A stretch of DNA of 64,000 bases from Acanthochlamys bracteata (taxonomy: Eukaryota > Streptophyta > Magnoliopsida > Pandanales > Velloziaceae). Positions 23,525 through 35,315 of the stretch are shown piece after piece. Position numbers and translations under genes: made by a program. The stretch is from assembly GCA_019914995.1 (NCBI GenBank), contig CM034135.1, positions 1,986,501 to 2,050,500 of the forward strand, given 5' to 3'. Under the pieces are notes generated by a model, which did no database searches, was not told where the DNA came from, and saw nothing but the letters and a program-made list of their open reading frames with translations. Position 1 is the stretch's first letter, and every line of letters starts with the position of its first letter.

Positions 23525-26500
23525 ATGGCTTCTCCTGCTTCAGTTGCCACGCTGGGGAGCTCCAGACCGAGCCTTTCGGCAGCCTGCTTCGATGCCTGTT
23601 CATCGTCGGTGACTGTTCAGAGAATTCGTGTAGTTTCTAGGATTGGTTTTATTAGTTCTAGGAGTTGGTCTCATTCTAAAGGCCGAGTTTGTCGGTGTAT
23701 GGTCACCACGGGGTTGATTGAAGAGAAAGGTATTCCTATTTCAGCTGAAAATGCCTTTATTAATAGCGAAGATGATAATCCGGATCTCATGCTTAAGCCG
23801 GCTCCAAAGCCGTTGCTGAATTATAGGCCCAATGGGCCAGTCGATAGTGTGAATTCCATGGCATGGTCACCAAATAAGGTTGCTCACCAAGAACAGCCAG
23901 GGAAGGAGTTAGAGGACAGAGAGAAGGTTATAGAGTCGTTAGGTGAGGTACTGGAGAAAGCAGAGAAGCTCGAAACTGCAAGCACTCCCAAAATTAAAGA
24001 GAATAGAGGAAATGGTAAAGTAAATGGTAGTGTTGGTAGTGCCAAGCCCAGCAGCAGACCTGTTAATAATGCAAATGCATCAACACGGAAATCAAAGACT
24101 TTGAAGAGTGTGTGGCGAAAGGGGAATCCGGTGGCGAATGTGCAGAGGGTTGTGAAGGAAGTCCCAAGGGTTGATAGGGAGAAAGAGGACGAGCAGAAGA
24201 ATCCTGTGGTTTCTGAGAGAAGGAAAGTGGATGCTGCACCTCTACCAGTTGCTCCATCAAGTCCCCAAAGGCCTGCTCCTACCAAGACTGCACCAAAATT
24301 GCAAGCAAAGCCCTCAGTCGCCCCTCCTCCTGCTCCACCTCCACCTGGAGCTAACAAGCCAACTCCTGTAAAAGATCGGAAACCAATCCTTATAGACAAG
24401 TTTGCCTCTAAGAAGGCTGTAGTGGATCCTATCGCAGCGGAAGCCATACTAACACCCACGAAGCCTGTGAAAACTCCACCATCAAAAGCCAAAGATGATC
24501 GCAGGAAGAAGTCAAGTGCTGCTGGAGGGATGAGGAGACGGTTAGTAGATAATGCAGATTCTGAGATTCCAGATGCTTCAGAGATTGATGTTCCTATTCC
24601 TGGTGTCACCAAGGCAAGGAAAGGAAGGAAGTGGAGCAAAGCAACCCGCAAGGCTGCAAGGCTTGAAGCTGCTAAAGCTGCTGCTCCTGTTAAATTGGAG
24701 ATTCTTGAGGTCGCTGAGGAAGGAATGTTTATTGAGGACCTTTCCTTTAGTTTAGCAGTCAGTGAGGCAGAGATTCTCAGTTATTTATTTTCGAAAGGCA
24801 TTAAGTCTGATGCAGTACAAAAGTTGGACAAAGACTTGGTGAAAATGATATGCAAGGAATATGATATTGAAGTTATAGAGGCTGGACCCATCAGAGTAGA
24901 AGAGATGGCAAGGAAGAAAGAAGTGCTTGATGATGAAGATTTAGATATGTTAGAAGACAGGCCTCCTGTTATCACTATAATGGGTCATGTTGATCACGGG
25001 AAGGTAAATTCTTATTTGCATGATTTTATATCTGTATTTCTTCGGTTATGAGAGAAGGCAAAGCTAAGTTTTCTAATGTTTGCCTTTTCTTTATTTGCTG
25101 CAGACAACTCTTCTGGATTACATTCGCAAGAGCAAGGTAATAACATAATCTTCGTTTCTATTTTGTATTGTTTTAACAATCTTTGGTGTTTATGCCCTTT
25201 GGTTTGTCTCCAAACACTGTTTTATCCAACTTTTTGTCTATGTATTGATCGAGGATATATTCTGATTTCTGACTATCTAAGTTTGTCAGGTGGTGGCATC
25301 AGAAGCAGGTGGAATAACACAAGGTATTGGAGCATATAAGGTTGAAGTGCCAGTGGATGGAAAGATTCAGCCCTCTGTTTTTCTTGATACGCCAGGGCAT
25401 GAGGTAATTTCAAATTCCTACACATTATACTTTTGGCAATGTAGTATTAGCAAACTTACTTTTCACAGAATTGGAGTTACTTCTTTGTGGCCTATCACAG
25501 ATATCTGTCTGTTGGCTGTTGAAAGTTACTGATAACTGAGTAGAACTTTTTTATGTTGCTCAACTTGTTCAAGTAAAATCTTGGCTTTCACAGGCTTTTG
25601 GTGCCATGAGAGCACGAGGCGCAAGAGTGACTGATATTACCATCATAGTGGTTGCTGCTGATGATGGAGTGCGTCCACAAACTAATGAAGCCATAGCTCA
25701 TGCCAAAGCAGCTGGTGTTCCAATTGTCATAGCTATAAATAAGGTATGCTTATTTCAGTTAAAGTGATGTGGCATTCTTGATCTTGCCACAGATCTTTGC
25801 TCATGCAACTTCTGTTGTTCCCAGATAGACAAGGATGGAGCCAATCCAGACCGCGTCATGCAAGAACTTTCCTCAGCTGGCCTGATGCCAGAGGATTGGG
25901 GAGGTGATGTACCCATGGTTCCGGTTGGTTCTCAGCTTTGCCTATGACTTAGTCTTTCATTCTGGCTTTCATAAAACAGCTGATTCCGATTTCTTTCTGA
26001 ACCAGATAAGCGCTCTTAAAGGACAAAATATTGATGATCTATTAGAAACTGTAATGCTTGTTGCTGAGGTACTACGTCTCTTATAATTTAATTCCAAATG
26101 TTTACAGTTTGATTTGTTGGCTTTCTTTTTCCCTCTTTTATCCTGAAGCTTACTTATGGATCTTGACTTGTTAAGCTGCAAGAACTGAAAGCCAACCCAC
26201 ACAGAAATGCCAAGGGCACTGTCGTAGAAGCTGGGCTCGATAAAGCAAAAGGACCAGTTGCCACCCTCATTGTCCAGAATGGAACTCTTAAGAAGGGTGA
26301 TGTCGTCGTCTGTGGTGAAACATTTGGCAAGGTTAGATCAGTGTGTAACTTTTGACTTCAATTTTCATTTACAATTTACATTAAGCTCTGATGGAAAAAA
26401 CTGCTGCTCCATAGATATTATATGGTTGAACTATGTCACATAAACATCATTCGTCTTTCCCAAAATGCATGCTGATGTCTTTATCTTTTATTTCAACAGG

Positions 26501-28491
26501 TCCGGGCCTTGTTTGATGATAGAGGAGGTAGAGTAGATGAAGCTGGACCATCGATTGCTGTGCAGGTTTTTTGTTGTTTACTTTGCCTATTTCCTGGCTG
26601 TAGAAGAACATGTGATTAGACACTGGAGTTACCCTTTTCATCTCCCATCCTTTATATCCACTTCATGTTAGCATGATCTGGTTTCCTTTCTTTTAGATGA
26701 AACATGTTTTCCTAGAATCAGTTACAAAGTCAATAAGAACATTATGAATGAGGGTTAACCATTTTAGTTCTTTGAGATTAAGCTGAATCATTGGCCTGAA
26801 TCAGCTGCTAGGAAGAACGCGATGAAATGCCTTCTGACATAGTTCATTAAGTTTTGGTTTCTTGTCAATAAGAAGTCTCATGACTTGGAATTTAGTATCT
26901 CAGTTTCTCAGTGATGAACATACGTATAGCAATGATATACACATTCCCTGGTTTTTCTATACATTTCATATTGGATTTTCCATATGTAGACTTCTCCTGT
27001 TGAAATTTTGTTTCTTTTCAAATAACATTTTTGTCAAACGTTTTACATCATTATTTTTATTCAGGTCCTTGGCTTAAGTGATGTTCCCATTGCTGGTGAT
27101 GAGTTTGAGGTTGTTGACTCCCTTGATGTTGCCCGTGAAAGGGCAAATGCGCGTGCAGAGGCATTAAGGATTGAAAGGATATCTGCAAAAGCAGGGGAAG
27201 GGAAGGTCACATTATCTTCTATTGCTTCCACAGTTTCAGTAGGCAAAAGAGTTGGACTAGATATGCATCAGTTGAATGTCATACTAAAAGTTGATGTCCA
27301 GGTAGTCATCCATACCGTGTTCTTCTGCTTAGTTTCGATGACATCGATTAGAGATTGCTTTCCTTTTCAATAAGTATCTTATCCCAGCTCTTAGTTGACA
27401 AAACTTCTATCAACATTAGGGTTCAATTGAAGCTGTTAGACATGCTGTCCAAGTACTTCCGCAAGACAATGTCTCCCTCAAGTTTCTTCTTCAAGCTCCA
27501 GGAGATGTGAGTACCAGTGATGTGGATTTGGCTGTTGCAGCTGAAGCCATTATATTTGGTTTCAATGTAAAGGCACCAGGTTCTGTTAAGAGTTACGCTG
27601 ATAAAAAGAACATTGAAATTCGGCTATATAGAGTCATCTATGATCTTATTGATGACTTGCGCAATGCCATGGAGGGTCTCTTGGATTCTGTTGAGGTATA
27701 TGGATTTCCACTACTTCTGATTAGCACCTGCTTATTTTTGTGGTTGATGATTTAGGGACTTTATTATTGTCCGATCGGATTAAATTTGGACAGAACAATG
27801 GTTACCTCTAATAAGATCATTGCAAATTTGTAGGATCAAGTGTCTATTGGAGCAGCTGAGGTTCGGGCCACATTTAGCAGTGGAAGTGGACGGGTAGCTG
27901 GTTGCATGATAATGGAAGGAAAGGTGGTGAAAGACTGTGGTGTTCAGGTTGTTCGCAATGGGAAGACAATTCACACGGGCACAATTGCTTCCTTGAGGCG
28001 AGTGAAAGAAGAGGTTAAAGAGGTACACTAGCACTCTAATTTTGACTCGAATGATCTACTTTAGTAAATTTTATTATGTTTATCTCTTAGTTTCGTTCAC
28101 TTGTTGGGTTATACCAAGATCAAAAAGGTAAAGAATCCATGTTGAGTACAAATAAGCCGCTTGTTGGTCGTGAATGTCTCAGTGCCATATATGCACTTTG
28201 GATTATGCTACACGGTGAAACCATAAGTAGAGCTCTGACCAGATTGATAGATATGTTCTGATACTAAGTCAGTCCTGCTGTCGTGTCCATTATATGCTAA
28301 CTCAGCTGGGTATGTTTTTTTTCAACTAGGTTGGTACTAGTTTGGAGTGTGGTATTGGCATAGATGACTTCTCAGACTGGGAAGTCGGTGATGTTATTGA
28401 AGTCTTTAACACAGTTAGGAAGAAGCGAACACTTGAGGAGGCATCAGCATCCGTCACAGCTGCTTTAGCTGAAGCTGGTGTTGAGGTGTAA
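23525..28491 (+). CDS. FUG1: Chloroplast translation initiation factor IF-2
   Basis: Twelve exons join in phase: 23525-25003, 25104-25136, 25290-25403, 25594-25743, 25825-25923, 26006-26068, 26176-26331, 26500-26564, 27065-27301, 27420-27695, 27834-28022 and 28330-28491. The Ser/Ala-rich N-terminus fits a plastid transit peptide. A long basic, Pro/Lys-rich linker follows. The IF-2 GTPase motifs are complete: GHVDHGKTTLLD (G1, split by intron 1), [10 protein letters not shown] (G2), DTPGHE (G3), and NKID (G4, split by an intron). Domains II-IV follow, with [17 protein letters not shown] and a second beta-barrel at the C-terminus. IF-2 places fMet-tRNA on the chloroplast 30S subunit using GTP. 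The ATG at 23525 is preferred; an in-frame ATG at 23486 would add 13 residues. In Arabidopsis FUG1 also neighbours ILP1, as I recall. Confidence 0.95.
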
Positions 28492-29059
28492 CGCAGGCAA
28501 AAGCTTGAAGTGTAACTTCTTTTGGCTACAAATGAAAGCAGATAAGCTGCGAGGCCATAAACCTCATCAACGACCATTGCGAAGCTGAAGCCTTCTTCAC
28601 CATCCACACCGTTCTTCAAATGACCTGGCACTGCGCCACATGTTACATGTCACAAGTTGGATGTATATAGGGAATCACTCGGCAGTAAGTTTGTTCCTTC
28701 TATTTTTGCTAAAGAAGGTTCCTTTTTTATTCATTTACCGTTTTTCTCTTTTTGACGGTTCTCATCGTTCATGTGTAACAATTACAGTGAAAAAAAAAAA
28801 AAGAAAGCCTTCGGCTAACTTCACAGTTCAATATACAGGTTCATTCTTCTGTACTTGCAAGAAAAAGTTTGTAATAATTTGTAATGAGAACCCTGTCGAC
28901 ATTTCATTCGTATAGAGGTCAAGATAAAAGTTTTTGAACTCATCATATGCAAATATTGCTTGGGATATATTTTAGTTTTGAGTAGCTGCTGATACCAGTA
29001 GTTCCATGCTGTAGTTGATCAACTACCAATAACCGTCGTACATTTAGTTTCCTCCTGTC
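28492..29059. other. IF-2 3' UTR and spacer
   Basis: Sequence after the IF-2 stop codon has no coding pattern. AATAAT/AATGAG-type A-rich signals and a run of A near 28790-28803 make a poly(A) region likely. It then merges into the decayed GPAT copy. Confidence 0.5.
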
Positions 29060-29736
29060 AACACCATCAGTTCCGGCAACTCAGATGGTAAGCGAATACC
29101 AGAGTTCGTCACCGATGAAGTTTCTGAACATGGTTAGCGACATCCCCAACTACGACCCTGCCAAGAAACCTTGTTGTGTAACATGGACTAGGATTTCATC
29201 ACGAAGAACAACGAGTCCAGACACTTGTAACCCGTCGTTGTCGACGTCCCGTAAAATATATTGACATCAACTGAAACTGCAACAGGCACAATTAAATTTT
29301 GCAACCTCCGCGAACAAGTGGACTGAAGAAATAACGAATTTGTTCCCGCCGTATGCATTTCGTGAAAAACTTTGTAAACAGAATCTGATCAGTGTTACTT
29401 TTGCTACTGATTTCAGATTCTTCACTGGTAATAAACAGAACTGTGAGATAAAGATTGAAATTAGTGAGAGTTCTGCGAAGTTGAAGTTATCGAGAAGGGA
29501 TAAGAATCAGTGAGATGGTTAGTAGTAGCAAGTGCACCGAGAGATCCGCCAGCTTCGAGAGCGATGAGAAAAAAGTAAGGGAATGTGCTTCTCGAGATTA
29601 GCAGAGCACCTTCTAGCTCTGAAGCTACACTGTGATTTTGCCATAAATCCCTGCTTGCAATTCTAAAGATCTCAAAAGACACCAAGTACAAAGTGAATGA
29701 AAGAGCCTTGGAAACGAAGGAAGCAACCACAATCAT
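29060..29736 (-). pseudogene. GPAT (glycerol-3-phosphate acyltransferase) pseudogene
   Basis: Two blocks on the minus strand match different parts of plant sn-2 GPATs (GPAT1/2/3-like). The block at 29461-29736 reads [18 protein letters not shown] then LIALEAGG, the HAD-like N-terminal segment. The block around 29190-29295 reads IVPVAVSVDVNIFYGTST then KCLDSLFF, the segment after the fourth acyltransferase motif. Some 250 family residues between them, including the NHRTLLDP-type catalytic motif, are gone. A stop (AAATCCTAG) interrupts at the NPxP position, and homology beyond it continues in another frame, with a remnant VANHVQK near the end. A working GPAT would be about 500 residues. The remnant cannot code for an acyltransferase. 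Confidence 0.8.
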
Positions 29737-30147
29737 TAACGAAACACATTCTTGCGGATGGCAATAATAATGGAAGATCTAATTACTTGCTTGTCGGTAC
29801 AAAGTAATGGCTGCAATTTATTAGACTCGCATTGGTCCTCTTCCTTTGTAAATGAAACAAGTTGCTACCTTGATCCAACTCCGACATTACAACTAATGAT
29901 GCCAAATACCTTTCAAATTTTACAACACACACAGACCCCCCCGTAAACAGATTAGAAACGGTGTAAGCTTACCAAACAACAGAGATGATGGAAGGAAGGG
30001 AGTTCCTCTGGAGCGAAATGAATATCGAGCGTGTTAACAAAGCCGGAAGTTAACCTCAAAGCAACTCCATTTCTCATATAACCTCTGCATGATGGAAAAT
30101 GATGCTATGTCCAAGCCTTTATAAACAAAGAAACGAACCTTGCCGTC
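29737..30147. other. Intergenic spacer
   Basis: This lies between the GPAT remnant and the NSUN stop codon, both minus strand. No coding signal is seen; part should be the NSUN 3' UTR. Confidence 0.5.
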
Positions 30148-33100
30148 CTACAATGCCAGTTTAGTAAGCTTTATGACAAAAAGTCCACTAGTTTGAGAGG
30201 TTCTTGGATCAAATCGCAGGGATTTTGGTATCCTGCCACTTCTGCAATTCCAATCCTCAGCAGCATCTATAACTTGAACCTCTGAGGACACGGCAAAAAC
30301 AAAAATGTATATTTACATTCAATGACACAGGAGAGGGGCGCAAGAACAGTACTACAACAACAAGAAAGACTAACATAGCTTTGATCAATGGAGATGCATT
30401 ACAATATGCAGAAAGACTTGTAATGCATGCAAAGTTACTGTTCACTATCTCAGAAATGTCAAATGACATGAAAACTTATTTTTTGGTAGAGTGAGGAAGT
30501 CTGAGATATTGAGATCCAAATTTCATGGTTCAATATCATGACTGACACAATTAGACAAACAGTACTCTTGATATGGCTTCCACATCACGGGACAATACAC
30601 AAATTAGTTGTTCCTTCTCACAATCGGGTAATATATATGCAATGATATCAGACTGGCAGCATGTTGACACTTGCTTAAACTTGATAAAGGATATGCATTC
30701 CTTGCAAATCACACATCTCAATCTCAAAAGATCCCAAAAATCAGTTCTTCCTCTTCCATCATGTGCAATCCAAAAGAGCAGCTTAAATACCTAACAACTG
30801 TAATCAGCATACCTGCAGATTGGTTTCTTGAGAGGAAAAGCTCCAAAACATCTTCATTTTGGGAGATTGTTAAGCTGTTTATAAGCACAGAAGACGAATT
30901 AATAAGTAATAGAAAATTATGAAGGAAGGTACTTCATAACTTGGAAGCTGTGGACCAGTACACAAGGAAGCTCAATCAAGCTTGGGTTTCGCTAAGCGAA
31001 ATTAAAAACAACATCGAGTGGTTGAATCCTACACAGAATTAACTAGATGCGTTTTACAATTACTTGCCTGCAGGTAGAGTAAACTAGTGATCCACCAACT
31101 CTCAACAATCTGAAACCATTGGTCAGCAGCTTTAACTGCATGCACAAAAGATGTAAATAATTTGCTTATGTGTATTCACATTCACTGACATCAATACTTG
31201 AGGAGAAAAAAAAATTTTGTCTCACTAATTTGTCAAACAGTGAGATGAAGCATATGATACATATCTGACTGAAACATCTCTGCAACCAAATTTTAGCTGA
31301 TAAGCACACAAGATGAACTACCTGAAGTTGCATTAAATTGTCCGTTCTTTTTGCATCAAGCACTCGACCTTGAAGAGTTTCCCATCCCCAATATTTAAAC
31401 TTCTGGATGTGTTTGATTGATCCATCATGTGTACACTCTGCATCCACAAGGACCTATAAGAAGTTCAAAGCATAAACCATTTAACATAACACAAAGAGTG
31501 ATATGCAGGTTTATATGAACTCGAAAAAATTAAACAACTAGCAATTATCATAAGAATTGTAGATTAAGAATAGCTCAAAACCACAGCTTAAAGCCTACTG
31601 CAGACAAAGAGCAACTAAGGGGACTGCTTGAGAGTGCTTACGAAAATGGAGCTTTTTTAAATGAAGGATATTTTAGGGACGTTTTGGAAAACATGCTTGA
31701 CTTTTTTACCTCAAAAAAAAAAAACCAAAAATTACACATTTAAAGATTTTACGACAAAACCACAGCTTAAAGGCTACTGCAGACAAAGAGCAACTAAGGG
31801 GACCGCTTGAGAGTGCTGACGAAAATGGAGCTTTTTTTAAATGAAGGATATTTTAGGGACTTTCAGAAAACATGCTTGACTTTTTGACCTCAGAAAAATA
31901 ACAAAAATTACACATTTAAAGATTTTACGACATAAATTTTTTTTGAACTTTCTAAATTAAAAAAAAAACAACTGTAGAATACTGTAAAAAAATTTAAACA
32001 CAAAGTGCTTATTTGGAATGATAAGCACTTCGAACGCAATGCCAAACGTCCCCTAAACTCAAATAAAATACTAATCAGGCCAGAGGCCAAACCAGCTAAA
32101 GAAGCAGGCAGACCTTAGAACTAATGTGTTAGCTAAACGATATGAAAATTGATTGCACAAGATTAAAATATGGATCTCATTCTTTTGCCTAATGTTCAGC
32201 AACTAAACCCAGACAGTTCAAATAATTCAATCTTGTCTATATAGGATACCAGGGAGGTACCTTGTCATAGCCAAACTTAGAACGCTCAGTTTTATCTTCT
32301 TCAGCATACAACTCGGTTATAGAAATCCCAACTACACCTGAACCAGTACCATAAAAGATAAGTTCTGTCTCTGAAGCAACTTGAATTTGACACGAATCAA
32401 CAATCTTTCTCGTTTTAGAAGATCTTTTTCGATCTTTCCACAGCCTCTTAGAAGTCCATTCCCTGAACCTATTTGTATCATCCGTCACATCAGTTATACC
32501 TGCAAATATTAACAAGAGAATTTTCATATATATATGTGAAGAAGATATGTAACAGGTAGTTCAACTATCTCCAGTTTTGTATGAGAAATTAACTGTTCCT
32601 TTATAATTTCATTACATGATCTGCTGTCAAACCTCACAGGTAAAAGGGAAAAAGAAGTCCCGTCAGCAACAAAAAGCCGACACCTGCTCCCCAGGTCATA
32701 CTTCAGTAACATAGTACGGCAAGCTGCTAAACGGTGTCTTGCAACATCGACTCCAGTCAAAGATCCTGTGTTACCAAGTAATTCTGCTAGCATGCAGAGT
32801 TTGGCACCTATCAGTAACAAAGGTCTTTAGCAAATGCCCTCATGGAAAAAAGCAAAATAGATTTCTCATAAGGTTACTGGAGGCAGTTATAAGAACTAGA
32901 AACTGCATTATGGATTAAAGATAAAGACAATTGCGAGATCAAGAATTTATCGGAAGAGAAGATCTCATGCAAGCTAACCACAAACCTTCCTACTAACTAG
33001 CAGGCTATGAAATATGACGAGATTCAGATACCTGGTGCAGCACAAAGGTCAAGTACATGATCCCCCTGTTTGACATCCAAGGCCAAAACAGCAGCACCAG

Positions 33101-34230
33101 ATGCTGCATCCATTCCGTAAATCTGATAAGAAACACAAAAATGCATGCATGAAATGCAAACCATAAGTAAGGTTTCACAATGTCCATAGACATGGAAAAA
33201 AGTATGGACAATGAATATAAAGATAAACTATGAAGCAGCCAATGAGATTCTTACCAAAATTAATTTTCTATTCTTAATAGGTACTAGTGACTAGTGATCA
33301 ATTTATTATAAGTAACAAAGAAAAAAGAAAATTGGAGTTTCATAACAATATAAAAAAGAGCAATTATAAACAGCTTTTAAAGGGCAGATTTTCTTGTACA
33401 TTAGTTAGTGACATGTGACATGTGATGATTGCAAAACATTGATGCTCATGTTTAATAGGCATATACATAATAACTTCTAGTGACAGGAGCAAGAAATTGA
33501 GAAAGGAAGGAAAACCAAGAGCTGGGGTGGAATTCAATATTTACCTTGCCCAACTTGTAGGCTTTGGAGCTAGCAATCAGAACCTGCGGGGGAATAGCAT
33601 AGAAGCCAGGTAGCCAATCAACCTTGTCAATCTTACACCCAAGCTCTTCCTCATACTCAGCAAGCTCAGATTCACATCCAGGCTTTAGTCTACAAACAAG
33701 CATAAGAATAACATAATAAACACTTCAACAAGTGTACTCGGATCAAAACTTTTATCATATCCACAAAATGAAAGCTTCAACAACCAAGTAGAAGGAAAAA
33801 TCCTTCCTTTTAAACATTGGTGCATTACATTTAACATTAATTGATAACAAAATAATCAATAAAGTAGTTATAACTTTAAAAAAAAAGCTGAATTTCGATG
33901 CATTCAGTTGAAAAACTTCATAAAATCAACCAAATAAATAACTTGAACAAAGAAATTCGCTTGCAAAAACCTTCCTTTGAACATTATTAAGTTAGTAGGT
34001 AAACAAGCAAATAAACTATTTTCTACTTTGGAAAAAAAATTGGACAAAAATTATTGCTGAAAAAACCTTATATATCTTGGCACAGTTTCCTGCAGTGAAT
34101 AGATTGATGGATCGATTCCATTTTCTTCCAGAAATCGAAGAAACGAATCCGGAAGCGGCAACCCATGATTTTGGTCTTCGATTTTAGAATTCAGAGTGGA
34201 TTCTGTCTTCTTCTCCTCCAAAAAATCCAT
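30148..34230 (-). CDS. NOL1/NOP2/Sun-family RNA cytosine-C5 methyltransferase
   Basis: Nine exons join in phase: 34067-34230, 33545-33689, 33032-33122, 32616-32807, 32261-32499, 31322-31453, 31068-31135, 30813-30874 and 30148-30281, giving 408 residues. SAM-binding motifs run DHVLDLCAAPGAKLCML and GSLTGVDVARHR. The motif IV position reads VDAECTHDGS, with the conserved cysteine. GGSLVYSTCSLTISQNEDV forms motif VI, and RFDPRTSQTSGLFV closes the fold. The family methylates carbon 5 of cytosine in tRNA or rRNA. This subgroup (At5g26180 type, as I recall) is plant-specific in layout, and its substrate is not certain. Intron 7 appears to use a GC donor (CAG|GCAAGT). A tandem duplication lies in intron 5. 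The start codon is 1.1 kb from the divergent nucleolin ATG. Confidence 0.92.
31577..31935. repeat. 179-bp tandem duplication in an NSUN intron
   Basis: Two direct copies, 31577-31755 and 31756-31935, each start AAAACCACAGCTTAAAG and end AAAGATTTTACGAC. They differ by a few substitutions and short indels. Each contains AAGGGGACYGCTTGAGAGTG, which resembles, in inverted form, GCCAAACGTCCCC at 32042-32054. Confidence 0.9.
31798..32054. mobile_element. Possible hAT-like MITE with duplicated left end
   Basis: The segment begins GGGGACCGCTTGAGAGTGC and ends, in inverted orientation, GCACTTCGAACGCAATGCC then AAACGTCCCC. That gives imperfect terminal inverted repeats of about 20-30 bp enclosing AT-rich, non-coding DNA. 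I could not identify a clean 8-bp target duplication, so the superfamily is tentative. Confidence 0.4.
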
Positions 34231-35315
34231 TAGCCAAAAAAGAGAATTCTCAAAAATTTGAACTGATTCATATAGACACCATATAAGAACATGGACTTAA
34301 CGGGTCGCTTCTCTACCCGGTTAGATTGCATAATCTTAGCCCGACATATTTGATCCCAGTTCGGGTCGGATCTGATTTGACCAGTGATTAGATTCAGGTA
34401 GCAACCAGTGAAAACTGAAAAGTAGCACATTCAGGTTCGGATGTTTCTATTTAAATGAGATCTGTAACCGACTAATTAGGTTGGATATGGGGTGGACTAA
34501 ATTTTAACCGACCCACTTGTAGCCTTACATGGGCCCGATTATTAGTTATTAAGGAACTAATGGGCTAAAGAAAGCCCGTTATAAAAATATCTCCGGTGGG
34601 TGCATAGTTAGAACGCATGCTTTTTACCAAAATACCTTTTCCTTGTTCACATTCGCCTCATTATAAAAGGGAAGTAGTATTCGCTCGCATTAATTTTCTC
34701 TATATTGTTAAACCCTAACTTTGGCTAGGGTTCTGTAGCTTGCTCAGTTGCCGCTCTCACAGGTTTGTGAATCGAAGATTTCTGAAATTGACGTTCTTGT
34801 TTTTAGTTAATCTGTGTAGATTAATTATTCCATTGATTGGATTTGTTCTCGATTCGTCTTGTTTGGAAAAAAAAAAAAGAGTTTTGTCGTGCTTAATACA
34901 TAGTTTGAACAGCGACGAATTCGTAAGAATTTAACTGCAGTTGTGTTCTTTTTCTAGTTTTTAAAAAAATATATAACTGCTTGTAACGATCTAATCTAGA
35001 TTAGCCTAAGAATCAGAATATATTTTTTCTTATTTCCATCATTGTTATAGCAATGCTTGAATTACATGATTTTTTCAATCTGCCATTGTACTAAAAGCGA
35101 ATCAAGATAATGGTGGCGGCATGTCTAATAGTTAGGTGGACTGTATTGTGCTTGTAACTCGTTTCATATAATGTTTTTGGGTTCGTGCATATATGTATTT
35201 TCAGCGTTGTTTAATATCTGTCCAATCTTCTTTCTTTATCTTCTCTAGTTGTTTTTTATTGTGACGGTTGTTTTCATGCGCAGTGTGACTAACTTGTTCA
35301 CTTAAAATTATCGAA
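34231..35315. promoter_or_regulatory. Divergent NSUN/nucleolin promoter with telo-box and site II motifs
   Basis: Between the two start codons lie a TGGGCC near 34529, a TGGGCT at 34561 with AAGCCC just after, a TATA-like TTATAAAAGG at 34661, a telo-box AAACCCTAA at 34710-34718, and an inverted TAGGGTT at about 34726-34732. Telo-box plus TGGGCY pairs are characteristic of plant ribosomal protein and nucleolar gene promoters. The order (site II, TATA, telo-box near the start of transcription) points toward nucleolin. The 5' leader of nucleolin probably contains an intron (ATG at 35316). Confidence 0.7.

Noticed and set aside
23884-24651. Long minus-strand open frame opposite IF-2 exon 1
   Set aside because: It is an antisense shadow of the Pro/Lys-rich linker; composition is biased and has no family match.
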